DNA of 64,000 nt from Rosenbergiella metrosideri (GCF_022602565.1 NZ_JALBCV010000004.1:1-64000), one strand, 5' to 3'. Shown: positions 16,121-26,300, counted from the stretch's first letter. Notes: generated by a model not told the origin, from the letters alone. Numbers and translations: made by a program.

Positions 16121-17341
16121 TTAAAATAGTGCTTTACCGTATTGCATCGGCTCTAGCTCAAAAAATTTCGCTAAGGTTTGCCCTATGTCGGCAAAGGTCT
16201 TGCGCTGCCCCAATGAACCGGGCGTCACACCCGGGCCATAGATCAAGATTGGAATATGTTCACGTGTGTGGTCCGTTCCAGACCACGTTGGATCACAACC
16301 GTGATCCGCCGTCAGAAGGAGAATATCACCTTCCTGCACTTGGGCCATTAACTCAGGAAGGCGGCGATCGAATAGCTCCAAGCCGCCTGCATAACCTGGC
16401 ACATCTCGACGATGGCCCCAACTTGAATCGAAGTCGACAAAGTTAGTAAAGACTATGCTGTTATCTGGCGCCTGCTCCATTTCCTTGATCGTGGCATCGA
16501 AGAGAGCATCGAGTCCAGTGGCCTTCACTTTTTTGGTGATACCCTGTTCAGCATAAATATCTGCAATTTTACCTACGGAAATCACCTCTCCCCCAGCCTG
16601 TTTAAGCTTGGCAAGGACGGTAGGTGAAGGCGGTTCCACTGCTAAATCGTGTCGATTACCCGTACGCTCAAACTGCCCTGTTTTCTCGCCAATAAACGGA
16701 CGTGCGATAACCCGGCCAATGTTGTAGCCACCATCGGTTAACAATTTGCGAGCAATTTCGCATAATTGATATAAGCGCTCTAGACCGAAAGTCTCTTCAT
16801 GGCAAGCAATCTGGAATACAGAGTCTGCAGAGGTATAAAAGATCGGTTTACCTGAGCGCATATGTTCTTCGCCCAACGCATCCAAAATCACGGTGCCGGA
16901 TGAATGGCAGTTACCCAAGTAGCCTGGTAATTCCGCCTCTTCCACCAACTGCTTTAGTAGCGTTTCTGGAAAGGAGTTCTCTTTCTCAGGAAAGTAGCCC
17001 CAATCGAAAAGGACCGGCACACCAGCAATTTCCCAGTGTCCAGAAGGCGTGTCTTTACCTGAGGAGAGCTCTTGCGCGCTGGCATAAGCACCAATAACCT
17101 CAACATCGCCGTCCATACCTGCTGCAATCTTTCCGGTTGAGATCTCTGCGGCTTTCACTAAGCCGAGCGAGGTTAAATTCGGCAGCGTCAGCGGCCCTTT
17201 TCGGCCCTGATCGGCTAAGCCTTGTGCACAGGCTTCAGCAATATGACCAAAGGTATCTGACCCTTTATCGCCAAATTTTTGCGCATCTTGGCTGGCACCA
17301 ATTCCGAATGAATCAAGAACCATTACAAAGGCACGTTTCAT
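16121..17341 (-). CDS. deoB: Phosphopentomutase DeoB
   Basis: 406 aa (E. coli 407). Converts (deoxy)ribose-1-phosphate to the 5-phosphate using two Mn2+ ions in an alkaline-phosphatase-fold core. Metal-site segments are [10 protein letters not shown] at the N-terminus, [13 protein letters not shown], and [21 protein letters not shown]. The ATG at 17341 is chosen because AAGGAG overlaps the earlier ATG at 17347. It lies 76 bases after deoC, with no room for deoA, which separates these genes in E. coli. Confidence 0.96.
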   Translation of the reverse strand: MKRAFVMVLDSFGIGASQDAQKFGDKGSDTFGHIAEACAQGLADQGRKGPLTLPNLTSLGLVKAAEISTGKIAAGMDGDVEVIGAYASAQELSSGKDTPSGHWEIAGVPVLFDWGYFPEKENSFPETLLKQLVEEAELPGYLGNCHSSGTVILDALGEEHMRSGKPIFYTSADSVFQIACHEETFGLERLYQLCEIARKLLTDGGYNIGRVIARPFIGEKTGQFERTGNRHDLAVEPPSPTVLAKLKQAGGEVISVGKIADIYAEQGITKKVKATGLDALFDATIKEMEQAPDNSIVFTNFVDFDSSWGHRRDVPGYAGGLELFDRRLPELMAQVQEGDILLLTADHGCDPTWSGTDHTREHIPILIYGPGVTPGSLGQRKTFADIGQTLAKFFELEPMQYGKALF

Positions 17342-17417
17342 ACTCATCTCCTTAATAAGGCCAGTGAGATAAAAAATTATCGATCAGAACAGTATGCACC
17401 GATTATCAGTAAGAGTC

Positions 17418-18194
17418 TCAATATTTCGCTTGTAGGTCTTGTTCGCCTTCACCGCAGGTTGCTAATAAGCTACTTAATAGACCTGATGCACCAAAACGAA
17501 AATGTCGTTTATCAGCCCAATCTGGACCTAATACCTCGGCGGCGAGTGCCAAATAAGCCGCGGCATCTTCGGTAGTGCGCACGCCACCCGCCGCTTTGAA
17601 GCCTACGTCCGCTTTGTTTTTATCACGGATCACTTCTAGCATGATACGTGCAGCGTCTAGTGTAGCGTTGACGGGGACCTTACCGGTTGAGGTTTTGATA
17701 AAGTCGGCCCCGGCATCGATAGCAATTTCGCTGGCTTGGCGAATGAGTTCGGCTTGTGTTAACTCACCGCTTTCAATGATGACTTTCAGTAATACGCCAC
17801 TCAATGCGCAGACGCTTTTACACTCTTTAACCAGATTGAAACCGATCTCCGCATCACCGGCTTGCAGCGCGCGCCAAGGGAAAACGACATCCACCTCATC
17901 AGCACCACTCGCAATGGCCGCACGGGTTTCAGCTACGGCTACGGTGATATCAGCATTGCCATGAGGAAAGTTGGTGACAGTTGCAATTTTAATTTCAGGC
18001 GTTTCTTGCAATTGTAACGTCTGACGTGCCGTCGCAATAAATTGCGGGTAGATGCATACTGCAGCGGTGTTCCCTAGAGTGCTTTTAGCCTGCTGACAAA
18101 GAGCTATAACTTTTTGCTCGGTATCATCCTCGTTTAGCGTGGTTAAATCCATCAGCCCTAAAGCAAATTTAGCGGTCTGGGTTAAATCAGTCAT
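17418..18194 (-). CDS. deoC: Deoxyribose-phosphate aldolase DeoC
   Basis: A class I aldolase of 258 aa (E. coli 259) that splits 2-deoxyribose-5-phosphate into acetaldehyde and glyceraldehyde-3-phosphate. The TIM-barrel motifs [22 protein letters not shown] and [14 protein letters not shown] (Schiff-base Lys), plus [11 protein letters not shown] (the second active-site Lys), are present. It is the first gene of the shortened deo operon and completes breakdown of the DeoB product. A CytR or DeoR operator was not identified with confidence. Confidence 0.97.
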   Translation of the reverse strand: MTDLTQTAKFALGLMDLTTLNEDDTEQKVIALCQQAKSTLGNTAAVCIYPQFIATARQTLQLQETPEIKIATVTNFPHGNADITVAVAETRAAIASGADEVDVVFPWRALQAGDAEIGFNLVKECKSVCALSGVLLKVIIESGELTQAELIRQASEIAIDAGADFIKTSTGKVPVNATLDAARIMLEVIRDKNKADVGFKAAGGVRTTEDAAAYLALAAEVLGPDWADKRHFRFGASGLLSSLLATCGEGEQDLQAKY

Positions 18195-18224
18195 TATCCG
18201 TTACTCAATCTTAATATTTTGGCA

Positions 18225-18230
18225 ATTATA
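18225..18230 (-). promoter_or_regulatory. Extended -10 element of the deoC promoter
   Basis: On the minus strand TTTGGTATAAT places a perfect TATAAT behind a TGn extension, 31 bases before the deoC ATG. No good -35 lies 17 bases upstream, which is typical of activator-dependent promoters, but only a TCACA-like half site is visible for CRP. Confidence 0.45.
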
Positions 18231-18289
18231 CCAAACTGTTAACAATTTAGTGTGAGCTATTAGCAAGATGTATCACCTCACCTTAAAAA

Positions 18290-19081
18290 TTAGGATAATA
18301 CCGCCGATAATTTTGGGAAAAGACGTAGACTATTTTGCCAAGCACAGTCTCGGATCTTCTCAACCGATTCGCCTCTCAATTCCGCCAGTATCTGGCAGAC
18401 CGTGACGACGCGTTCCGGCCGATTGACTTCACCTTGATAACCGTTGAGCGGCATATCCGGAGCGTCGGTCTCTAGCACTAACTGCTCTAGCGGAACTCTC
18501 GCCAATGCTTCTCGCGTTTTATTTGCACGTGGATAGCTAATACTGCCCCCCACTCCAAGATAAAACCCCAAGTCGATAAAACGTTTTGCTTGTTGATAGC
18601 TTCCTGTAAAGCCGTGGATTACACCCGTCGCCGGCAGTGCAGTATCCTTGAGTACCTTCGATAAGGGATCATGGCTTTTGCGCGAGTGGAGAATAACCGG
18701 GAGGTTATACTCTTTAGCTAATCGCAGTTGAAGCGATAGAATTTCCCATTGACGTGACGCTAAAGCTGCTAATTCGTTGGTAAAGAAATCGACGCCAATT
18801 TCGCCAATGGCTATCACTTCATCGTGGTTATCCAACCGGTGTCGTAGTTGGAGTAAATCTTGATCATGGTGTTGAGCCGTCCACAAAGGGTGTAGGCCTA
18901 GCGCGGGGAAAATTTCGGGAGTAGAACGGGCAAGGCGTAAAATAGAATCAAACTCTGTTACCTGTGTCGCTGGCGTTACGATCGCTTGAAGCTGGGCTTT
19001 CCGAATAAGGTTAAGGCTTTGCGTAAAATACTGTGCAAAGATGGGAAAATTAAAATGGCAGTGGGTATCAATATAAGGCAT
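18290..19081 (-). CDS. yjjV: TatD-family metal-dependent hydrolase YjjV
   Basis: A 263-residue TIM-barrel amidohydrolase-fold protein of the TatD DNase group. The metal ligands are YIDTHCHFNFP (HxH at the N-terminus), the Glu of IGEIGVDFF, HSRKSHDPL, IHGFTGS, and the Asp of LETDAPDMPL. E. coli YjjV sits in the same neighbourhood upstream of deoC. The biological substrate is not established; relatives have 3'-5' nuclease activity. It is encoded on the same strand as deoC, 95 bases upstream, so read-through is possible. Confidence 0.92.
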   Translation of the reverse strand: MPYIDTHCHFNFPIFAQYFTQSLNLIRKAQLQAIVTPATQVTEFDSILRLARSTPEIFPALGLHPLWTAQHHDQDLLQLRHRLDNHDEVIAIGEIGVDFFTNELAALASRQWEILSLQLRLAKEYNLPVILHSRKSHDPLSKVLKDTALPATGVIHGFTGSYQQAKRFIDLGFYLGVGGSISYPRANKTREALARVPLEQLVLETDAPDMPLNGYQGEVNRPERVVTVCQILAELRGESVEKIRDCAWQNSLRLFPKLSAVLS

Positions 19082-19135
19082 AGGGAGTAAAAGTATATGC
19101 TAGCGTCCTTGCTAGCCAGATTCGTCATACCCGTA

Positions 19136-19297
19136 CTATAACTTCTTGCGTCCGGTAAAGAGACTCACTAAGAATAAAATAATACCCACAACGAAGACAA
19201 TCTTCGCGGCCCAAGCAGCCGTGCCGGCTAAAGAACCAAAGCCGAGTGCGGCAGCAATCAATGCGACAACTAGAAAAATAATACCCCAACGAAACAT
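19136..19297 (-). CDS. ytjA: Small DUF1328 membrane protein YtjA
   Basis: A 53-codon gene found by reading the strand directly. The product starts [20 protein letters not shown] and continues through an Ala/Gly-rich turn into a second hydrophobic helix with the end LFTGRKKL. It is nearly identical in layout to E. coli YtjA (53 aa). AAGGAG lies seven bases before the ATG. Two transmembrane helices are likely, and the function is unknown; in E. coli it is associated with stress conditions and lies beside osmY. The E. coli neighbour yjjU is missing here, so ytjA directly precedes yjjV. Confidence 0.92.
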   Translation of the reverse strand: MFRWGIIFLVVALIAAALGFGSLAGTAAWAAKIVFVVGIILFLVSLFTGRKKL

Positions 19298-19367
19298 AAG
19301 CCACTCCTTATTGAATTCAATCTGCTTAACAGCACATGATGGATGTAATTACTCAGCTTTAGACAGA

Positions 19368-19949
19368 CTAGCGTTCTACCTTCAGCTCATTTTTGACTTT
19401 TTGAACACCTGAAATTTTGTTAACCAGTTTTTCTGCTTGCTGCTTTTCCGAGTCGGTGGGCACCGCGCCAGTTAGAAAAACTTCACCGTGCCGCGTCGCT
19501 ACATGGAGATGACGGGTCGTGATCTGTTTATCAGCAAAGAGGCGCATGATAGCTTCGCTCGTCGTGGCAACATCGCTGGCATAAACTTTGACCGAACTCT
19601 CATTTGAACGTCGAACGCGCAATTGATTGTCCAAGTTGTCGACGCCAGGTATGTTCTGAACTAATAGTCGAACAGCGTTTTTGTCTTTCATCGTCGACAC
19701 AAAACCACTGACCGTTACCTTTCCTTGTTCAGTATTTACAGATAAAGAAGCGACTTGAATCTTTTTATCGTCCAAGATAGCTGCTTTGACTTTAGCCGTT
19801 ACCGTGGTATCACTCAGAAAATGGCCAACATGATGGACCGATTGGCTCACTAACGAATCACTCTGTTGGGCGGTAACCTCTAAACTTCCCAGAGCGCTAA
19901 GGCCTAACACCATTAGCACAACTGTTTTAATATTTAATTTCACTTTCAT
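19368..19949 (-). CDS. osmY: Periplasmic osmotic-stress protein OsmY
   Basis: 193 aa (E. coli 201). A signal peptide covers about residues 1-27 (basic start, VLMVLGLSALGSL, then TAQQ). Two BON domains follow, each beginning with a TTVTAKVKAAIL- or ATTSEAIMRLF-type helix and containing the G-x-V-x-L-x-G strand (GKVTVSGFV, GEVFLTGAV). OsmY is a sigma-S and hyperosmotic-induced periplasmic chaperone-like protein for outer-membrane clients. It lies downstream of prfC as in E. coli, with ytjA 70 bases further on. Confidence 0.94.
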   Translation of the reverse strand: MKVKLNIKTVVLMVLGLSALGSLEVTAQQSDSLVSQSVHHVGHFLSDTTVTAKVKAAILDDKKIQVASLSVNTEQGKVTVSGFVSTMKDKNAVRLLVQNIPGVDNLDNQLRVRRSNESSVKVYASDVATTSEAIMRLFADKQITTRHLHVATRHGEVFLTGAVPTDSEKQQAEKLVNKISGVQKVKNELKVER

Positions 19950-20090
19950 AGTATTTTTTTCTCGGAGAGCACTCGTTAACCGCTCCCTGAGAAAGTCGTA
20001 TTTTTTCCTTCAATCGGCATTGTAATAAGAATAGTAGAGTTTATTTTTTTTGTGCGGTTTTAAGATTTAACTGACTGGCGAGATTAAAAA

Positions 20091-20113
20091 AAACCCACCG
20101 TAAGGGTGGGTTT
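20091..20113 (-). terminator. Terminator of prfC
   Basis: A 9-bp stem (AAACCCACC arms) with a five-base loop runs into eight T on the minus strand, 8 bases after the prfC stop. A strong intrinsic terminator. Confidence 0.88.
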
Positions 20114-20120
20114 ATCACTA

Positions 20121-21710
20121 CTAGTGTTCGCGGGTTTTTCGGAAAATAACGTCTGGGTAACGTTCTTGGGTAATATTGAGGTTTACCATCGTCGGTGCAA
20201 TGTAGGTAAGGTTATCACCGCCATCCAATGCGAGATTAACTTCATTTTTTCGCTGAAACTCGTCGAATTTTTTAACGTCATCGCATTCTACCCAACGCGC
20301 CGTCGACACGTTAATCGATTCGTAAATGGCTTCAACGTTGTATTCTGATTTCAAGCGTGCAACGACCACATCGAACTGCAGGACACCCACAGCCCCCACG
20401 ATCAAGTCATTGTTACTGATCGGACGGAAAACCTGTACCGCACCTTCTTCAGATAGCTGGACCAGCCCTTTAAGCAACTGCTTCTGCTTTAACGGATCGC
20501 GAAGACGAATACGACGGAATAATTCTGGAGCGAAGTTAGGGATCCCCGTGAACTTCATTTTCTCGCCTTGGGTAAACGAGTCACCAATTTGAATGGTACC
20601 GTGGTTATGCAGACCGATGATATCGCCCGGCCAAGCCTCTTCAACATGCGCACGATCACCGGCCATAAAGGTTAGCGCGTCAGAGATGACGACATCTTTC
20701 CCGGTACGGACTTGATACATTTTCATGCCTTTCTCATATTTACCAGAGACGATACGCATAAAGGCAACACGGTCACGGTGTTTAGGGTCCATGTTCGCTT
20801 GGATTTTGAAGACAAAACCAGAGAACTTATCTTCTCCCGCAATAACTTGTCGTTGGTCTGTCGAACGAGGCATGGGTGACGGTGCCCAGCCAACTAACCC
20901 ATCCAGCATATGGTCGACACCAAAGTTACCGAGAGCGGTGCCGAAAAATACTGGACTAAGTTTGCCCTGTAGAAACAGTTCGCGATCAAATTCATGGGAA
21001 GCCCCCTGAACCAGTTCTAACTCGTCGCGGAGCTGACCTGCCAGTTCGTCACCAATTGCCGCATCGACCTCTGGGTTATTTAGCCCTTTGATTTTACGGA
21101 CTTCTTGAATGGTATGACCTTTACCTGACTGATATAAAATCACTTCATCATCATAAAGATGGTAAACGCCTTTAAACAGCTTCCCACAGCCAATAGGCCA
21201 AGTGATCGGCGCACAGGCAATTTTTAACTCGCTTTCGACTTCATCGAGCAATTCCATTGGATCACGGATATCGCGGTCCAATTTATTCATAAAGGTGAGG
21301 ATGGGGGTGTCGCGTAAACGGGTAACTTCCATCAATTTACGAGTACGATCCTCTACCCCTTTTGCCGCATCAATAACCATCAAGCAGCAGTCTACCGCCG
21401 TTAAGGTGCGATAGGTATCTTCCGAGAAGTCTTCGTGCCCTGGGGTATCGAGAAGGTTGACCAGTTTGTCATGGTAAGGAAACTGCATCACCGAGGTGGT
21501 AATCGATATCCCCCGCTGTTTTTCCATTTCCATCCAGTCAGATTTCGCGTGTTGGTTTGAACCGCGTCCTTTAACCGTTCCCGCAGTCTGTATAGCTTGC
21601 CCAAATAGCAGGACTTTTTCAGTGATAGTGGTTTTACCTGCATCAGGGTGAGAAATGATAGCGAAAGTGCGCCGAAGGGCGACTTCTTGCAGAAGGCGTT
21701 CTGTAGACAT
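20121..21710 (-). CDS. prfC: Peptide chain release factor 3 (RF3)
   Basis: A translational GTPase of 529 aa (same as E. coli) that recycles RF1/RF2 from the ribosome. The G motifs are SHPDAGKTT (G1), the switch-I region [18 protein letters not shown] (G3) and FMNKLDRD (G4). Domain II ([18 protein letters not shown]) and the C-terminal [17 protein letters not shown] follow. The frame is open 14 codons further upstream, but alignment with family N-termini ([17 protein letters not shown]) and the ATG at 21710 define the start. The ribosome site there is weak. osmY follows on the same strand as in E. coli. Confidence 0.97.
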   Translation of the reverse strand: MSTERLLQEVALRRTFAIISHPDAGKTTITEKVLLFGQAIQTAGTVKGRGSNQHAKSDWMEMEKQRGISITTSVMQFPYHDKLVNLLDTPGHEDFSEDTYRTLTAVDCCLMVIDAAKGVEDRTRKLMEVTRLRDTPILTFMNKLDRDIRDPMELLDEVESELKIACAPITWPIGCGKLFKGVYHLYDDEVILYQSGKGHTIQEVRKIKGLNNPEVDAAIGDELAGQLRDELELVQGASHEFDRELFLQGKLSPVFFGTALGNFGVDHMLDGLVGWAPSPMPRSTDQRQVIAGEDKFSGFVFKIQANMDPKHRDRVAFMRIVSGKYEKGMKMYQVRTGKDVVISDALTFMAGDRAHVEEAWPGDIIGLHNHGTIQIGDSFTQGEKMKFTGIPNFAPELFRRIRLRDPLKQKQLLKGLVQLSEEGAVQVFRPISNNDLIVGAVGVLQFDVVVARLKSEYNVEAIYESINVSTARWVECDDVKKFDEFQRKNEVNLALDGGDNLTYIAPTMVNLNITQERYPDVIFRKTREH

Positions 21711-22031
21711 GCTTTTAACTTTAATTCCTGATGTTCGCGAGTACTTGAGCACTCTTTAAAGACAATTGCCGTTAGTTTACACGATTTCCCTAGGGTTCGG
21801 TATTACCCATTGGCTTAGTCAGAGTAAAAATTGCGCCATGAGTTACGACAACCTAGTGGTGGGTAATGCGGACTAAGAATGATTAACAATTACATTCAAT
21901 ATCTGGAATGATTTTTATTATTAACTAATTGATTTAAATGGATTTATTTTCTATCTCTACTTTATTTATCCCTAGGCTTAGTGCATAATTATTAACCATA
22001 GCCAGCCGATTTTACTTTTGGGGATACAACT
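21711..22031. promoter_or_regulatory. Divergent prfC/ftnA intergenic region
   Basis: About 320 bases separate divergent prfC and ftnA and must contain both promoters. The half nearer ftnA is AT-rich. No near-consensus promoter pair or Fur box was recognised with confidence. Confidence 0.4.
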
Positions 22032-22550
22032 ATGCTGACGCCTGATATGGTTTCTCGCTTAAACGAACAACTTAATCTTGAGTTTTACTCTGCCAACCTT
22101 TACCTGCAAATGAGTGCTTGGTGCAGCGACAAAGGCCTTGAAGGCGCCGCGTCATTTTTACGTACTCATTCGCGTGAAGAGATGGACCACATGCAACGCC
22201 TTTTCAACTACCTTAGCGATGCAGGCGCATTACCTGTGCTGGGTACGATTGAAGCCCCTCCGGTCACCTTTGATTCGGTCAGCGACCTGTTCAATTTGAC
22301 CTACCGTCATGAACAACTGATTACTCAAAAAATTAATGAGCTGGCGCATGCAGCGATGACGTCGCAGGATTACTCGACCTTTAACTTCCTGCAATGGTAT
22401 GTCGCCGAACAACATGAAGAAGAGAAGTTATTCAAAACAGTTCTGGATAAACTAGGAATGCTTGAGAATAGCTCGAATGGATTGTTCTTAATCGATAAAG
22501 ATTTAGCTGCGATGAATACCGAGTCGCACCCTGGCACCGCTCACAACTAA
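22032..22550 (+). CDS. ftnA: Non-haem ferritin FtnA
   Basis: A 24-mer iron-storage ferritin subunit of 172 aa (E. coli FtnA 165). The four-helix bundle carries the ferroxidase ligands: Glu17 in [10 protein letters not shown], the Glu and His of [25 protein letters not shown] with its Glu/Gln, and [15 protein letters not shown] for the third iron site. The C-terminus has a short extra tail ([11 protein letters not shown]). It is monocistronic and converges with the MHYT-GGDEF-EAL gene. Confidence 0.95.
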   Translation: MLTPDMVSRLNEQLNLEFYSANLYLQMSAWCSDKGLEGAASFLRTHSREEMDHMQRLFNYLSDAGALPVLGTIEAPPVTFDSVSDLFNLTYRHEQLITQKINELAHAAMTSQDYSTFNFLQWYVAEQHEEEKLFKTVLDKLGMLENSSNGLFLIDKDLAAMNTESHPGTAHN

Positions 22551-22559
22551 TATCGCTTA

Positions 22560-22584
22560 TTGCGGACCTCAATAAGGTCCGCAA
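22560..22584. terminator. Convergent terminator between ftnA and the c-di-GMP gene
   Basis: A perfect 10-bp stem, TTGCGGACCT, with a CAATA loop begins 9 bases after the ftnA stop and ends just before the opposing stop codon. The tail is weakly T-rich, so it may act in both directions. Confidence 0.65.
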
Positions 22585-22589
22585 CAACT

Positions 22590-24668
22590 TTACGCCCGCG
22601 CTTGGTACTTAGTGGTTGCCACCGTGATTTCAGAGGGGGGCACCGGGCGGCTGAAATAATAGCCTTGATGCACATCACAGCCTAAATTGACCAAGTAGGT
22701 CTGCTGCTCTTCACTCTCCACTCCTTCCGCAACAATATTCAAATTCATATTTTTCGCCAGTTCGATAATCATCGAGAGAAGTCGAGGGTCAGTGTCTTTA
22801 TGACCGATACTGTTGATAAAGGCCCGGTCAATTTTGAGTTCCGTTGCCGGCATATTTTGTAAATAGAGTAAGCTTGAATATCCTGTCCCGAAATCATCGA
22901 TGGCCACTTGTACGCCAATCGCTTTCAACTCTTCTAGGATCTTAATACTCTCTTGCGGATAACGCATTGCAGTCGTTTCGGTGATCTCTAAAATCAGTTT
23001 GTCGGGGGCAAGGCAATACTCTTCAAGCGTCCTGGTCACCAGGTAGATCAAGCTTTTCTGCTCAAATTGTTGAGCAGAAAGATTGACTGAGATGGAGAGG
23101 TGATCAGCGCCTTGTTGATGCCAAATTGCGAGCTGACGGCAGGCTTCATTTAATACCCACTCACCCAGTAACAAAATCATTCCCGTTTGCTCAGCGATCG
23201 GCAGAAACTTATCCGGTGTTTTCAAACCTCGCTCCGGATGCTGCCAACGGACCAGGGCCTCGTAGCCGATGATCGCTGCAGACGTAACATTGAGTTTAGG
23301 TTGATAGAATAACCGTAGCTCGTTATTGTGAATGGCACGCCATAATTCATTTTTAAGTTGCACTTGGCTGCGGCCAATCGGGCTCATCGACGGTTGATAT
23401 ATACTAAAACCATTACGTCCACTGTTCTTGGTGTGATACATAGCCGAATCGGAATTAAACAGCATCTCTCGTGCTTCGATACCGTGCGCAGGGAACATCG
23501 CAATGCCAATACTTAGCGAAACTCTTAATTCATAAGTTTCAACGGTAAACTCCGGTTCAATCGCGGCAACTAAGGTTTCTGCTAGCCTAGATACGTCTGC
23601 TTCTGAGCCGGCATATGAAAGTAAAACAAACTCGTCCCCGCCAACTCTTGCCAAAATATCGCTCGGATTCACCGCTGCATTAAGACACTTCGCAACTTCT
23701 ACCAATAACTTATCGCCGATATCATGGCCATAAGCATCGTTTACCATTTTAAATCCATCGAGATCCATATACAGCAGACTAAAGCTTGAGGAATTTTGCT
23801 TAGCACGCTGAATATAGTCATTAAGTTTATCTTCAAAAAGGGTACGATTAGCTAGATTGGTTAACGGATCGTGCAAAGCCATTTGACGCAGTTCTTCATT
23901 GTTCTGCTTAAGCTTACTGGCCATCCGAGATACCCGAAGTTGGGACTCGATCATCGCACCAAATAGGTTACTGCCGAGAATAACCAAGGTGGACATAAAT
24001 ACCCAGATGGTCAAACGCTGTGAACCGAGTCCCCCCGGTAAAACCTGCATCGTCGAATCAAAGTGGGCAGCATACATGCCGGTATAGTGCATGCCGGCTA
24101 TCGCCGCGCCCATCACGAGTGCCGTAATAAAACGGTTTAAGACCCCCGCATCATTGTTACGGAGCTGAAAGGCAAACCACAATGCGACGGCCGAGGCGGA
24201 GTAAGCGATCACAATCGAGATAATAATCGGTGTTTTGTACCAAATAATCGGCTGATTAATACGCAGGCCAGCCATTCCGGTATAGTGCATCGCGACAGCC
24301 GAAGTTCCTAAAATTATCGAGCCCAATAGTAGATTCTTCAACGTAAATTGGTTATGTCGGAACACCACCCATAACGCAATAATAGAACCGAGAACCGCAA
24401 CAACAATAGAGAAGATCGTTTCAATCGGGTTATAACGCATAGGCATATTAAAATGCATCGCCATCATACCGATAAAATGCATCGACCATATGCCAATACC
24501 CATCGCTGCCCCGCCACCTACCAGCCATAACAGGGCTTTTATTCCGCGGCTATCCGTCACTCTGGCGACGGTGTCTAAAGCTGAGAAAGAGGTGAGGAAC
24601 GCAATAAATACAGAGGCGATAACTAAGCCACTGTCCCACGTTACATGCATCATATTCATTGTGTCCAA
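22590..24668 (-). CDS. MHYT-GGDEF-EAL cyclic-di-GMP membrane enzyme
   Basis: A 692-residue inner-membrane sensor. The N-terminal seven-helix MHYT domain shows three M-H-x-x-G-M repeats (SMHFIGMMAMH, AMHYTGMAGL, GMHYTGMYAAH), proposed to bind copper or sense gas/redox. A GGDEF cyclase domain follows with DPLTNLANR, DLDGFKMVND and an intact VGGDEFVLLSY, then an EAL phosphodiesterase domain with GYEALVRWQHP, ITETTAM and IDDFGTGYSSL. Both catalytic signatures look intact, so either activity is possible. The TTG at 24668 sits six bases after AGGAG and is preferred to the ATG three codons later. Confidence 0.9.
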   Translation of the reverse strand: MDTMNMMHVTWDSGLVIASVFIAFLTSFSALDTVARVTDSRGIKALLWLVGGGAAMGIGIWSMHFIGMMAMHFNMPMRYNPIETIFSIVVAVLGSIIALWVVFRHNQFTLKNLLLGSIILGTSAVAMHYTGMAGLRINQPIIWYKTPIIISIVIAYSASAVALWFAFQLRNNDAGVLNRFITALVMGAAIAGMHYTGMYAAHFDSTMQVLPGGLGSQRLTIWVFMSTLVILGSNLFGAMIESQLRVSRMASKLKQNNEELRQMALHDPLTNLANRTLFEDKLNDYIQRAKQNSSSFSLLYMDLDGFKMVNDAYGHDIGDKLLVEVAKCLNAAVNPSDILARVGGDEFVLLSYAGSEADVSRLAETLVAAIEPEFTVETYELRVSLSIGIAMFPAHGIEAREMLFNSDSAMYHTKNSGRNGFSIYQPSMSPIGRSQVQLKNELWRAIHNNELRLFYQPKLNVTSAAIIGYEALVRWQHPERGLKTPDKFLPIAEQTGMILLLGEWVLNEACRQLAIWHQQGADHLSISVNLSAQQFEQKSLIYLVTRTLEEYCLAPDKLILEITETTAMRYPQESIKILEELKAIGVQVAIDDFGTGYSSLLYLQNMPATELKIDRAFINSIGHKDTDPRLLSMIIELAKNMNLNIVAEGVESEEQQTYLVNLGCDVHQGYYFSRPVPPSEITVATTKYQARA

Positions 24669-24856
24669 TTGACTCTCCTACTTAGCTCTGCCTAGGCAGC
24701 TTCGGCGACTTGATTACTCGCGTAATGATTAACTTATTTAATATTACGTGATTCAGCCAACAGTAAACAATTTTTTTAGGAATATGATGATTAATTTAAG
24801 GAAAATTTTAGGCTATCGACAGAAGAGCCTCAATCTGCTGCTGAAAATCTATCTAA

Positions 24857-26158
24857 CTACGAAGCCGAGCGCTGATAACGCTTAACTAGCCAGCCCAACC
24901 ATAGCGATCCGACAAACCCGCATATTGCTGCAAGAGTCAACCAAGCCCCAGGCATCGCTTTATCCCCTGAGCTATGGATTAAAAAGCTTGATACCGCCGG
25001 AGTAAAACCACCAAACAGCGCGGTGGCTAAACTATAAGCAAGAGAGAATCCCGAGGCTTTCACGTCAGCCGGCATCACTTCTGCCAGCCAAACTACCATC
25101 GCACCGTTATAGCTGGCATAAAGAAAGGATAGCCATAATTCGGTTTCAATAAGGTGAGCAAAGGTGGGGGTAGCGACCAGCCAACGTAAGGCTGGCCATG
25201 CCGTAAAAATCATTAATAACGTAAATATAATAAGCAATGGACGGCGACCTACTCGATCAGATAGCGCCCCCATAAGCGGTAGCCAAAACAGGTTAGAGAT
25301 ACCGACGAAGAGCGTCACTAAAAAGCTTTGCTGATCACTCATATTCAGCACTGCTTTACCAAATGTTGGGGTGAACGCAGTAATCATGTAAAACATAACA
25401 GTGGTGGTGACCACCATAAACATCCCTGCGATCACTAATGCCCAGTTCCGTAACACGGAACGTGCAATCTCACGCATACCCGGACGATGTTTTTTCTCTT
25501 TAAAAGCTTCAGTCTCTTCCAGTGAACGGCGAATATAAAATAAGAAAGGTACCACCATGCAGCCAATAAAAAAGGGAATTCGCCATGCCCAATCGGAAAC
25601 CGCCTGTTTACCTAGGAGGTGGTTCAGCCCTAATCCTAATAATGCGGCAAATATCACTGAAATTTGTTGGCTACCTGACTGCCAGCTAACAAAAAAGCCA
25701 CGACGTCCCGGAGGGGCTATTTCGGAAAGGTATACGGATACTCCCCCTAACTCCACACCGGCAGAGAAGCCTTGCAGTAGGCGGCCCACCAGTACGAATA
25801 TTGGCGCGAAAATACCGAGAGTGTGGTAACCCGGAACAACAGCAATAGTTAACGTCCCTAAAGCCATTAACCCTAAGGTAATTAACAATCCTTTACGCCG
25901 CCCATGTTGATCAATATAGGTACCAAGGATTACCGCCCCGAGAGGGCGCATCAAAAAACCTGCGCCAAAGGTCATCAGCGTCAGCATCAATGAGGCAAAG
26001 GGGTTACTGCCCGGAAAGAAAGTGTTGGCGATGGCACTGGCATAATAGCCAAAGACCATGAAATCGTACATTTCAAGGAAGTTACCACTGGTCACGCCGA
26101 AGATAGATTTCGCATTTTGCCAAGCCGAAGGACTGGAGGAAGATTCAGAATAATTCAT
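24857..26158 (-). CDS. citA: MFS citrate/tricarboxylate:H+ symporter (CitA/TcuC-like)
   Basis: A 12-helix major-facilitator protein of 433 aa. It starts like CitA with IFGVTSGNFLEMYDFMVFGYYA, has the loop 2-3 signature IDQHGRRKG, GRLLQGFSAGVELGGVSVYL in helix 4/5, WRIPFFIGCMV, and DRVGRRPLLI in the loop 8-9. These match proton-coupled citrate carriers of Klebsiella and Salmonella, and tricarballylate TcuC. No citrate lyase or tcuAB genes are adjacent, so the substrate (citrate, tricarballylate or another di/tricarboxylate) is inferred from similarity only. Confidence 0.82.
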   Translation of the reverse strand: MNYSESSSSPSAWQNAKSIFGVTSGNFLEMYDFMVFGYYASAIANTFFPGSNPFASLMLTLMTFGAGFLMRPLGAVILGTYIDQHGRRKGLLITLGLMALGTLTIAVVPGYHTLGIFAPIFVLVGRLLQGFSAGVELGGVSVYLSEIAPPGRRGFFVSWQSGSQQISVIFAALLGLGLNHLLGKQAVSDWAWRIPFFIGCMVVPFLFYIRRSLEETEAFKEKKHRPGMREIARSVLRNWALVIAGMFMVVTTTVMFYMITAFTPTFGKAVLNMSDQQSFLVTLFVGISNLFWLPLMGALSDRVGRRPLLIIFTLLMIFTAWPALRWLVATPTFAHLIETELWLSFLYASYNGAMVVWLAEVMPADVKASGFSLAYSLATALFGGFTPAVSSFLIHSSGDKAMPGAWLTLAAICGFVGSLWLGWLVKRYQRSAS

Positions 26159-26280
26159 TTAACATTTCTCACTTTTTTGTTTTTATAACGCTAACCATCC
26201 TCCTTTTTAATCCCATTAAAATAACTTTTCATTAAAAAAATTATAACAAATGATAAACAATAAACATTTTGGCAAAAAAA

Positions 26281-26300
26281 AATCCTCCCGAGGGAGGATT
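26281..26300 (-). terminator. Terminator of exbB-exbD
   Basis: An 8-bp stem (AATCCTCC arms) followed by nine T on the minus strand, about 20 bases beyond the exbD stop. A strong intrinsic terminator. Confidence 0.9.

Noticed and set aside
19146-19412. 88-codon plus-strand frame across ytjA
   Set aside because: The minus strand carries the clear YtjA protein with a ribosome site; the plus frame is its shadow.
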